This document shows, one piece after another, positions 22,934-31,188 of a DNA stretch of 33,646 nucleotides (the first letter of the stretch is position 1; the number at the start of each line of letters is the position of its first letter). The stretch spans positions 1 to 33,646 of the forward strand of contig CAAGGA010000012.1 of the NCBI GenBank assembly GCA_900769275.1. The letters are read 5' to 3'. This stretch comes from an uncultured Prevotella sp. (GTDB lineage: Bacteria > Bacteroidota > Bacteroidia > Bacteroidales > Bacteroidaceae). The notes under the pieces are model-generated. The model was not told where the DNA came from. It did not search any database and worked only from the letters and a program-made list of their open reading frames with translations. A program made the translations under genes and the position numbers.

Positions 22934-25900
22934 TTAAAGTTCGAAGTTAAGACCAAATACGAATGAACGTGTAGGAGGTGTGTCGGTCTGACGGTATCCG
23001 TTTACATCTACGTCCGGATCGATGTTCTTTGTTGCAGAATATATCATGAACGGATTGCTTGCACGGAAATATACGCGGAGGTTGTTGATGACAGACTTCT
23101 TGACAGGCACCTTGTAACCGAATGTGATGTCTCGCATACGGATATTGTCGGTAGAGCGTATCGTACGTGAAGAGAACTTGTCGGAACGGAATGGATTACC
23201 GTAGATAGGACGTGGGTACTCGGCATTGTCGCCGGACTTTGTCCAGTACTTGCCGTCAACCTCTGCATCCATATTGAATGAACCTACACGATAACCGTCA
23301 GAATACTTAAGGAAGTAGCCCGGGTAGTCGAACATAGAACCACCGCCCTGGAAAGAAATCATGAACGAGAGGTCGAAGCCCTTGTATGCGAAACGGTTGG
23401 TGATACCACCCTGGAAATCAGGAAGAGCCTTGCCTACGATAGTCTTGCCCGCCTTTGAATAGTAGTTTGTCGTACCCTTTTCATGGTCTGACGGGTCAAT
23501 CCAGAACTCTCCAAGACCTGTCTCCGGGTCAACGCCTACGAATTCCGGGAGGTAGAACGTGTGGAGAGACTCTCCCTCACGGAGGAGATACATGTTACCG
23601 TCACCATACTGCACGTCATTGCCCTCAGGGAGTTCATCTACCTTTGTGCTCTGGAACGTGAGGTTGAAGTCAGTGTTCCATGTGAATGCACCGGTAAGGT
23701 TCTGTGAACTTACAGTAAACTCAAGACCCTTGTTGACGAGTTTGCCAAGGTTTGAAGTCTTTGAATCGAAACCTGTAACGTATGAAGTAGGCACATCAAA
23801 GAGCATATCCGTTGTCACCTTGTTGTAGTATTCCACAGTAAGGTTCACACGGTTGAAGAGCTGCCAGTCGATACCAACGTTGAAGTTCTTTGACTTTTCC
23901 CAGCCGAGGTTAGGATTGGAAAGTACACTCCAATAGTATGCACCGCTTGCACCATAACCGTAGGCAGTGCTGTAACGGCCCATATAGTCGAAGTAACCTG
24001 TCGGGAGGTTACCATTAGTACCGTATGAGAGACGGAGCTTGAGGTCAGAGAAGAGAGGGTTGTCCTTGAGGAAAGACTCACCGCTGATGCGCCATGCGCC
24101 TGATACTGACCAGAAGTTCGCCCAACGGTTGTCTGCTGCAAGGCGAGAAGAACCGTCACGACGGAAAGAAGCTGAGAGATAGTACTTGTTGTCGTAGTTG
24201 TAGTTGGCGTTTGCAAGCCATGACATCATGGATGCATCGCTGATATAGCCTGCACAATTCTCTGCCACACCGTTAGAAAGCTGTGGGAGCTTGTATGTCG
24301 GGAACTTCCTTGCAGAAGCGTACATATAGTCGCGTGACTTGTCCTCAAGCTCGAAACCACCGAGAGCCTGAATGCTGTGGAGACCGAAGTCCTGTGCCCA
24401 GTTGATGGTAGAAGATGAGGTGAGGGTGTAGTTGGAGAAGTCATAACGTGCAGAAAGACCCTTGCCAGAAGCACCGTTTACTGAAGCCGGAGCCCAGAAC
24501 TCGTGCTCTGCATTCGTGATATAGTCGTAACCGAAGATAGAACGAACGATGAAGTTGTAAGGGAGCTTTATCTCAATATCAGCGTTGGTGAGGCTGCGCA
24601 TGGTCTTTGATTTGTCAAACTCTGACCACTCGTTCAGCTCGCCCTGCCACATAAGGTTAGGGTTGGAACCGTTACCGAAAGCAACATCCTCATTATATGA
24701 ACCGTCAGCATTCTTTACTGGTGCCGTAGGGTCGGAAGAGTGCATGACGCTAAGAGGAGCACTTGTGCCAAAGCCCTGAGCCTGGTCGTTCTGGTCACGG
24801 AAGCCCTCGGTATTGGTGAATGAAATCATCTGCTTGAGACCTACCTTAAGCCAGTTGTTAATCTTGTGATCAACGTTGAGACGACCGCTGTAACGCTCGA
24901 ACTCAGAACCCTTGACCGTACCGTTCACCTTGTTGTAACCGAAGCTGGCGAAGAACTGTGTCTTCTCGTTACCGCCGGAGATGCCTACCTGCTGGTTGGT
25001 CTGGAAGCCGTTGCGATATACTTCCTTGCTCCAGTCGGTGCTTGTAGCGCAGGTCGGGTCATGAAGCCAACCGTCCTTTTCCCAAGGAGTGTTGATTTCT
25101 TCCTCTGCCGCAGCCCAGGCATTCTCTTCGCTCATGTCATGATAGAATACGAAATAGCCTTGAATGGCAGCCTTCATATAGTTCTTCAACTGCTGTGAGT
25201 TCATCATCTTCAATGCGCTTGGCACTGCGATGTTTGACCATCCGAACTCACCATCGTATGTCACCTTTGTTGCACCAGCCTTACCTTTCTTTGTAGTAAT
25301 GATGATAACGCCGTTAGCCGCACGTGAACCATAAAGAGAAGCAGCGGCAGCATCCTTGAGGACTGTCATGCTCTCGATATCGTCAGGGTTGAGGGTAGAA
25401 AGGATAGACTGTGACTTCAAACCTGTGGTAATGTCATTCTTGTCACTGAGAACAGGAATACCATCCACGACGTAAAGAGGCTGTGTAGAACCATTGATAG
25501 AACCGATACCGCGAATCTGTATCCTCTGGTCAGCACCCGGGTCACCAGTTGCGCCACCCAGAGTTACACCTGCCATCTTGCCTCCGAGAGACTTCACGAG
25601 AGAAGACTTCTCAAGCGACATGTCTCCGGAACGGAGAGCAGAAGCAGAACCGGTGAATGATTTCTTTGTTGTTGTGCCGTAAGCGACTACCATCACCTCG
25701 TCAAGCATCTGGTCATCAGAGGCCAACTGAACTTTCATACCATTCTTGGCAGCAGCTTCCTTGGTCTGCATACCAACATAAGAGAATACGAGAGTAGTAC
25801 CTGCCTTAACGTTGATGGAGAATTGTCCATCAAGGTTGGTAACGACGCCCTGTGCAGAGCCCTTAACCTTAACGGCAGCACCGACAATCGGTTCACCGCC

Positions 25901-25996
25901 CTGAGCAGAAACTACCGTACCGCTGATTGCTGTCTGTGCAAGGGCTATCACCCCCCCCATGAGGCACAGGAGCATCATTGTAAGTGTTCTTTTCAT
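22934..25996 (-). CDS. SusC/RagA-family TonB-dependent outer-membrane transporter
   Basis: Predicted 1020-residue importer moving glycans or peptides across the outer membrane with TonB energy. The order is signal peptide (about 1-21), carboxypeptidase-regulatory-like domain (about 23-105, ISGTVVSAQGGEPIVGAAVKV-like), the plug with DEVMVVAYGT and the SusC signature GSINGSTQPLYVVDGIP-like region, then a 22-strand barrel ending in TRSFVFGLNFEL with the terminal aromatic-aliphatic strand. Length is normal (about 1000-1050). Codons 13-17 contain a run of eight Gs on the coding strand (25951-25958 as C8), a potential slippage site. The leader before the gene is long (about 235 nt). It is cotranscribed with susD. 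Confidence 0.97.
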   Translation of the reverse strand: MKRTLTMMLLCLMGGVIALAQTAISGTVVSAQGGEPIVGAAVKVKGSAQGVVTNLDGQFSINVKAGTTLVFSYVGMQTKEAAAKNGMKVQLASDDQMLDEVMVVAYGTTTKKSFTGSASALRSGDMSLEKSSLVKSLGGKMAGVTLGGATGDPGADQRIQIRGIGSINGSTQPLYVVDGIPVLSDKNDITTGLKSQSILSTLNPDDIESMTVLKDAAAASLYGSRAANGVIIITTKKGKAGATKVTYDGEFGWSNIAVPSALKMMNSQQLKNYMKAAIQGYFVFYHDMSEENAWAAAEEEINTPWEKDGWLHDPTCATSTDWSKEVYRNGFQTNQQVGISGGNEKTQFFASFGYNKVNGTVKGSEFERYSGRLNVDHKINNWLKVGLKQMISFTNTEGFRDQNDQAQGFGTSAPLSVMHSSDPTAPVKNADGSYNEDVAFGNGSNPNLMWQGELNEWSEFDKSKTMRSLTNADIEIKLPYNFIVRSIFGYDYITNAEHEFWAPASVNGASGKGLSARYDFSNYTLTSSSTINWAQDFGLHSIQALGGFELEDKSRDYMYASARKFPTYKLPQLSNGVAENCAGYISDASMMSWLANANYNYDNKYYLSASFRRDGSSRLAADNRWANFWSVSGAWRISGESFLKDNPLFSDLKLRLSYGTNGNLPTGYFDYMGRYSTAYGYGASGAYYWSVLSNPNLGWEKSKNFNVGIDWQLFNRVNLTVEYYNKVTTDMLFDVPTSYVTGFDSKTSNLGKLVNKGLEFTVSSQNLTGAFTWNTDFNLTFQSTKVDELPEGNDVQYGDGNMYLLREGESLHTFYLPEFVGVDPETGLGEFWIDPSDHEKGTTNYYSKAGKTIVGKALPDFQGGITNRFAYKGFDLSFMISFQGGGSMFDYPGYFLKYSDGYRVGSFNMDAEVDGKYWTKSGDNAEYPRPIYGNPFRSDKFSSRTIRSTDNIRMRDITFGYKVPVKKSVINNLRVYFRASNPFMIYSATKNIDPDVDVNGYRQTDTPPTRSFVFGLNFEL
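25951..25958. repeat. C8/G8 homopolymer in the susC signal-peptide codons
   Basis: Eight C on the plus strand, read as eight G in susC (ATG-GGG-GGG-GTG, encoding M-G-G-V). A gain or loss of one base would shift the frame within the first 20 codons. Confidence 0.9.
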
Positions 25997-26145
25997 AATT
26001 ACTCTTGTTTGTTAAACTTGTTTATTAATTAATAGTTGGATGAATATCGTATTTCCATGCTGTGTTTCGGATATTGACTTCACGTCAAGTATATCCTTAA
26101 AAATAAATATCCTGTTATCTGACAATCTCCTTTTGATTCTTAGTA

Positions 26146-26172
26146 TAGGTGGTTCAGTTGATTTCCACCTAC
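26146..26172 (-). other. Hairpin in the susC leader
   Basis: TAGGTGG pairs with CCACCTA across a 12-nt loop. A second small inverted repeat (TTGAC / GTCAA) lies near 26068-26085 and a third (TGACT / AGTCA) near 26199. They lie in the roughly 235-nt leader between the -7 box at 26239 and the susC ATG. The rest of 25997-26297 shows no gene. Confidence 0.45.
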
Positions 26173-26238
26173 ATACGATGCAACCTCAGCAAGCAGCTGA
26201 CTCGCTCAGTCAATTACATCTGTACTATTGTTCGGCTG

Positions 26239-26246
26239 CAAAATTA
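26239..26246 (-). promoter_or_regulatory. -7 element of the susCD operon
   Basis: On the minus strand this reads TAATTTTG, matching TAnnTTTG; 20 nt upstream the sequence is ATGT, so the -33 box is poor. A weak -33 is compatible with a promoter needing an activator. Confidence 0.5.
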
Positions 26247-26297
26247 GCAAAAAAAAATGAAATACGACATTATTTTGTTAAAAAAAATAATATTCTG

Positions 26298-29200
26298 TTA
26301 CATTTTTATTGTTTTTCCGTTGCATTCCACGACTCTGAGCCCCTTTCCCAAATGATAACGGTCGCCATATCTGTCATATATTATGGTGATGAGTCTTCCG
26401 TGATAGGGCACGTCGGCAAGGAGGAAATAGTCCCAAGAGTCCGGGATATGCGGACGAACGGTGATGTTTTCCTCCATCGAGGGGCGGAGACCGCACAGCC
26501 CTGTGATGACAAGGTCGCAGTAAGTAGAGTGGTTGTAGTATCTCGAACGCTCCCTGTCACCCATAAGCCACTGCCCGTCTTTCTCGTCAAGATACTCTCC
26601 TATGTACGGTCTGCCACGGCGATACTGCGACTCCGTGTAGCGTTTGAGGTGATGAAAGAAGAGCGTGTCGGGCAAGGCGGATGCAAGCGACGGCGAGTTG
26701 TCATAGACATTGAGCAGGGCTGTCAGCGTCTGGGCAGTGGCAAAGGGCCATACAGCGCCGTCCCATTCGCAGGTCGGCTTCCCCGGCTTGTAGCGTTTGC
26801 GGAACAAGGGATGCCGTCTCTCCGCCGTCGTCATGCCAAAGGGAGCTTCGAAACCCTTGACATCAAGCAGTTGCCGCCACGCAGGAGCAAAGCGACGAGC
26901 ATCATCATCGGGCATATTGACATACCAAGGGAGATAACCTATCAGCTCACGTACCTCGGCAAGGGAGTCTGACGTGGTCAGCGTACCGTAGAACCGCAGC
27001 CTGTCATTCCACAGTTTTCTATCGACACACGCCTTCAACGAGTCGGCTTTCAGGCGGAAAGAGTCGGCTGCAGCCATGCCGTCATTGAGCCACTGCATGG
27101 CACGGTAGTTGCCATACATATAGCTATTGATGGTAGGGCGGCGGTTGTTCACCTTTCTTCCACCGCTTATCTGCTCCTCCATGCCGTCCTTCACGTCACG
27201 TTGCCAGAAGAGTCCGTCGCCATACGCATTACTTTTCTCCCACCTTCGGATATCTTCCTGCAAGTCATCGTTGTACGCTCTCATCCATTCCGCCGTGCCA
27301 AGCACCTTGGAACGCTGCCACATAGCGTACGGAAGCCACGAGGAGAAAGTGTCGAGACGATACATCGGACCGCCATTCTCTCCGCCCCGCAGCCATACAT
27401 CCACATTCTGACTGACGTAGGCAGTATCACGAAGCCACCGTCCCTCCATGATATGATGCCCCAAGGCGCATGCTATCATGTTGTACTTGTCAGCGTATGA
27501 ACGATTGACAAGGAACTCATTGATGACATATCCCTTCGGAGTCTGGCGGATAGCCTTGCGGAATGTCCACCACCTGTAATAATATATCTCCTCTATCTGC
27601 TTGTCCGGGCATTCGAACAGCGGGATATTCCTGTCCATCCAAGCCTTTGACTGACTATTGGGTATTGCCTGAACGATGTTCTCATCCTCCATCGTGTTGA
27701 AATAATCCACGTAGCGGTGCATTCTCTCCCTCACGTCTCCGAAAGCGTCTCCCCCTGCTGTCCTTATATTATTAATAAGGTATAGGGCAGGCTTCTCTAC
27801 CCTTTCGGGCAGGTCATCGCCGGGCATACGGTCGGCAGGAGTGTCCGGTGTCGGGGTGAACACCTGGCTACCAGTGCGCAGGACGATTCTCGTAATGGAC
27901 GGAAGAGGAGAGAAAAGCATCTTCGGTCCTGATTTCTTTCCGTCAATCCATACCGTGACATTACGGTTGTCGAGGTCAGCCAGCATACGTATATGGTAGG
28001 TTCTTCCCACCTCGTAGCGTGAGAGAAGCGTGTTGTATCTTGCTCCCACCTTTATCATCAGTCTGCCGTCATCCTGCCATTGCAGCCTGGTGCAGGGGAC
28101 ACCGTGGGCATCTGTCAGTTCCATCTGCAGGCTGCCGCAGTCATTTTGCCCCGCCTTTACGTCAAAATCGAGGGTCAGGTGGCGTGTCGCCGGTATCACT
28201 CTCTCTGCCCTTGCATAGCCGTAAGGGTCGGCATCCTCAAGGGAAAGCCATCCTTCATGCACGCTGACAGGGGCAAGGACGAGCGAGTGGATGCTCCAAT
28301 TGTCAAGCATTCCCGCTCTTGAGAAATCATCATCAGCCTCACAGACAGCCCTCATCCTAATGGGAACAGGTATGCGTGCCACCCATATATCCTCCTTGTT
28401 CATGGAGTAAGCCACCCACATTGCGCTGTCCCCGGGCTCCCCGTTGCCGGGAAGAATGCCGCGGACGTACTGCGGACCATAACTCTTGTAGTTGCCACCA
28501 TAGCGCATAGGTGTTATCTCGCCCTGCACAAGGGAGAGAGTGGTGTAGTCAATACCGTCACGACTGGTGGATAAAGCCAACGGCCAACGATACTCCGAGG
28601 GGTTGTATATGGTGGCGAAAGTGCCGTCAGAAAGACGTTGCCCCCATATCTTCGCATTGCTGTTGACAAAGCCTTTCGCACGATTGACCGGCATTGTCCA
28701 CGTCTTTCCTCCGTCATGGCTCTGCGATGTCAGCGCATGTTTCCAAAAAGCCACCGTCGTAGTGTCGTCATTGAGGCGATACCACGAGAAAGCCTTGTAG
28801 GGATTCGTGAGCGGAAGGCGTGCATCGTTTCTGTCACACTCCTCCACGAACTGCATCCAATAGAGGGGATTGGCAAGTATTTCCCGGCAAGCCTGCCGGA
28901 AGCCCTTGTCCCTTGACTTGGAGAAAAGCGGATAACCAGTCTTCTTTCCCACGAAGTCATGATTGAGATAGAGGAAGAAAACCGGACCGAGAGTGCCGTC
29001 CTCCCTGACCTCCCTGACCACTCTTCCTATGCCGTTGCCGTCGTTCGGGTCGTCCTTGGGATGGAGACAGATGCCGTAATTGCCGATGGCAAGGAGTCGT
29101 CCGCCCGTCTTCTCGGACGATACGTACCACCCTACCCTCTGGTGCATGACGGCTTTCAGGGTCTTCCTGTCAAACAAATCCTGCGCTTCCCCGCCCTTTT

Positions 29201-29606
29201 CTTTCGCATACCACTCGGGAACGGGATATTCTGAGAAGAGTATCTCGGGAGCGGTCCACGTGTAACCATCCCGTGATGACTGCATATAAGTGACCGAAGG
29301 GGGCACGTGTTCGCTCTGCGGGTCGCTGAGATAATGCACCCAAAAGCGTCCTTTCCAATAGGAAATCATCGGCTGGTGGTTGTAAGTCCACGGCAATATG
29401 CGCCTTGAGGGGTCGGGATTGCTCCTGTCAGCACGCATTATCTGCACGTTGTGGACACCCATGACGGGGCTCAAGCCTCCGTCATGGCGATAGGGGTTGG
29501 CTGTCACAGAGCCGGAATAATGCGCCATCTGCGGCACTGAGGAACTCTTCTGTGCCGACAAATGCACTGTCATTGCGAGAAAAAGAATTGTCAGGATACG
29601 GTTCAT
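26298..29606 (-). CDS. Large secreted glycoside hydrolase: sialidase-like propeller plus (alpha/alpha)6 MGH1-like domain
   Basis: Predicted 1102-residue secreted protein. A signal peptide ends near HLSAQ (residue 19). Residues about 30-430 look like a BNR/sialidase-type propeller (MQSSRDGYTW, TSQSHDGGKTW, LSTSRDGIDY are Asp-box-like turns). About 430-600 resembles a concanavalin-type jelly roll (GWLSLEDADPYGYARAER, VTVWIDGKKSG). About 640-1102 is a six-hairpin (alpha/alpha)6 glycosidase domain of the MGH1/GH63 type, with CEWDGAVWPFATAQTLTALLN and RYYNHSTYCDLVITGLCGLRP as strong family-like segments. Family number and substrate cannot be fixed by eye. It lies directly upstream of susCD on the same strand, so it probably belongs to that glycan-use locus, although susCD has its own promoter-like box. 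rodA ends 112 bp upstream. Confidence 0.8.
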   Translation of the reverse strand: MNRILTILFLAMTVHLSAQKSSSVPQMAHYSGSVTANPYRHDGGLSPVMGVHNVQIMRADRSNPDPSRRILPWTYNHQPMISYWKGRFWVHYLSDPQSEHVPPSVTYMQSSRDGYTWTAPEILFSEYPVPEWYAKEKGGEAQDLFDRKTLKAVMHQRVGWYVSSEKTGGRLLAIGNYGICLHPKDDPNDGNGIGRVVREVREDGTLGPVFFLYLNHDFVGKKTGYPLFSKSRDKGFRQACREILANPLYWMQFVEECDRNDARLPLTNPYKAFSWYRLNDDTTTVAFWKHALTSQSHDGGKTWTMPVNRAKGFVNSNAKIWGQRLSDGTFATIYNPSEYRWPLALSTSRDGIDYTTLSLVQGEITPMRYGGNYKSYGPQYVRGILPGNGEPGDSAMWVAYSMNKEDIWVARIPVPIRMRAVCEADDDFSRAGMLDNWSIHSLVLAPVSVHEGWLSLEDADPYGYARAERVIPATRHLTLDFDVKAGQNDCGSLQMELTDAHGVPCTRLQWQDDGRLMIKVGARYNTLLSRYEVGRTYHIRMLADLDNRNVTVWIDGKKSGPKMLFSPLPSITRIVLRTGSQVFTPTPDTPADRMPGDDLPERVEKPALYLINNIRTAGGDAFGDVRERMHRYVDYFNTMEDENIVQAIPNSQSKAWMDRNIPLFECPDKQIEEIYYYRWWTFRKAIRQTPKGYVINEFLVNRSYADKYNMIACALGHHIMEGRWLRDTAYVSQNVDVWLRGGENGGPMYRLDTFSSWLPYAMWQRSKVLGTAEWMRAYNDDLQEDIRRWEKSNAYGDGLFWQRDVKDGMEEQISGGRKVNNRRPTINSYMYGNYRAMQWLNDGMAAADSFRLKADSLKACVDRKLWNDRLRFYGTLTTSDSLAEVRELIGYLPWYVNMPDDDARRFAPAWRQLLDVKGFEAPFGMTTAERRHPLFRKRYKPGKPTCEWDGAVWPFATAQTLTALLNVYDNSPSLASALPDTLFFHHLKRYTESQYRRGRPYIGEYLDEKDGQWLMGDRERSRYYNHSTYCDLVITGLCGLRPSMEENITVRPHIPDSWDYFLLADVPYHGRLITIIYDRYGDRYHLGKGLRVVECNGKTIKM

Positions 29607-29718
29607 TTGGGTTTTAGATTACAGGTATCAAACCGTCAGTTATAGAATATGCACACAAGGGGACTCTGACATGAGAGGAGGACAGAGCACGAAAACCTGG
29701 GAGAAACAGGAGAAATCA

Positions 29719-31188
29719 TCAGCTTCTGACCAAGTTGCGCCCGGCATCTATACGCAGGAAAATGAAGAGCAGAAAGGTAAATCCCCACAGGCTTGAGCCG
29801 CCATAGCTGAAGAAAGGTAGCGGAATGCCTATGACAGGAGTCAGTCCAAGCACCATTCCCACGTTGATGAAGACGTGGAAAAGGAATACGCTCAGCACGC
29901 AATAGCCATAGACACGCCCGAACTTATATGGTTGTCGCTCAGCCACATGGATAAGCCTCAGGATAAGAGCGAGGAAAAGGATTAGCACTCCCGCACTTCC
30001 CACGAAGCCTTCTTCCTCTCCTACGGTGCAGAAGATGAAGTCAGTATCCTGCTCCGGCACGAATTTCAGTTTCGTCTGCGTGCCGTTGAGGAAGCCCTTG
30101 CCCTGCAATCCTCCCGAACCAATGGCTATCTCACTCTGATGCACGTTATACCCTGCACCGGCAAGGTCGGTCTCCAACCCGAGGAGTACATTGATACGCA
30201 CTCGCTGATGGTCATCCAAAGTCTCGTTGAGGACATGGTCTGCTGAATAGAAAAAGGCGATACTGCCGATGGCGAAAAGCAGGATGAAATAGTATTCCCG
30301 CATCCTGTTCTCCAAGGCACGGAAGAGAAGAAAACCTGCCATCACCGCACTCAGGAGGAGTTGTACCCACACTATGTCAAAGGGAATGACATATTCCGAG
30401 AACAAGAGCGTGCATATCGTTATGCCGGTGCAGTAGCCGAAAATCATCATGGCATCCCTGCGGCTGCGGCAATATACCCATACCATGGCGGCGGTGAACA
30501 CCTGTACCATGAGAATCACGGAGAATCGCCCTATCGAAGTAGGAATATCCCACAGCGTAGGTTCGGCATATCTTATGCCTACCACGAAGTAAATGACCAA
30601 GGCAAGCCCCGTGAAGAGGAAGCTGCCAGACATTCCCTCACGGTAAAGCATGAGGAAAAAGGCCAGATATACCAATGCGGAGCCGGTCTCTTTCTGCCCT
30701 ATAATGAACAGCATGGGCAGGAGAATGACGGCACAGGCCATGGCAAAGTCTTTCCATTTGGACAGGTCGAAGCCATAGCGTGTCATCAGTTTCGATACGG
30801 CGAGAGCCGTGGCGAACTTGGCAAACTCCGCTGGTTGCAGTCGCATAGGTCCGAGTACTATCCAGGATCGCGAGCCTTTTATCTCGTGAGGGTTGAAGAT
30901 AGTGGCGAAAAGGAGTATCAGCAGAAGCCCGTAGATGGCATAGGCAAAGGTGTCGTAATATCTGTCATCAAGCATGAGAATGATGAAAGCGAGGCAGATG
31001 GAAGACGCTATCCACACTATCTGCATGCCCGAACGGCTTTCGAGAGAGAAGATATCCGTCTCTCCGTAGTTGTAACTGGCACCGCATACGCTTATCCATC
31101 CGAAGACGAGAAGCGTGAGATATATCGCTATGGTAATCCAATCGAGGGATGCGAGCACCCCTTTCTGTCTATCTGTTCCTTGAGCCAT
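29719..31188 (-). CDS. rodA: Rod-shape-determining protein RodA (SEDS glycosyltransferase)
   Basis: Predicted 489-residue polytopic membrane protein of the FtsW/RodA/SpoVE family, the glycosyltransferase that polymerises lipid II for lateral wall growth together with PBP2. About ten hydrophobic helices are visible. Diagnostic segments include MRLQPAEFAKFATALA, the periplasmic loop GSGGLQGKGFLNGTQTKLKFVPEQ (interrupted here for brevity) and TDFIFCTVGEEEGF, and the C-terminal GIPLPFFSYGGSS. It is longer than E. coli RodA (370), with an expanded middle region as in other Bacteroidota. The start codon lies within the end of mrdA (20-nt overlap), which marks translational coupling. Next to mrdA and mreD it is RodA rather than FtsW. 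Confidence 0.95.
   Translation of the reverse strand: MAQGTDRQKGVLASLDWITIAIYLTLLVFGWISVCGASYNYGETDIFSLESRSGMQIVWIASSICLAFIILMLDDRYYDTFAYAIYGLLLILLFATIFNPHEIKGSRSWIVLGPMRLQPAEFAKFATALAVSKLMTRYGFDLSKWKDFAMACAVILLPMLFIIGQKETGSALVYLAFFLMLYREGMSGSFLFTGLALVIYFVVGIRYAEPTLWDIPTSIGRFSVILMVQVFTAAMVWVYCRSRRDAMMIFGYCTGITICTLLFSEYVIPFDIVWVQLLLSAVMAGFLLFRALENRMREYYFILLFAIGSIAFFYSADHVLNETLDDHQRVRINVLLGLETDLAGAGYNVHQSEIAIGSGGLQGKGFLNGTQTKLKFVPEQDTDFIFCTVGEEEGFVGSAGVLILFLALILRLIHVAERQPYKFGRVYGYCVLSVFLFHVFINVGMVLGLTPVIGIPLPFFSYGGSSLWGFTFLLFIFLRIDAGRNLVRS

Noticed and set aside
26040..26972. Plus-strand 310-codon open frame
   Set aside because: Its second half is antisense to the large hydrolase and its first half crosses the susC leader and promoter; no domain is seen.
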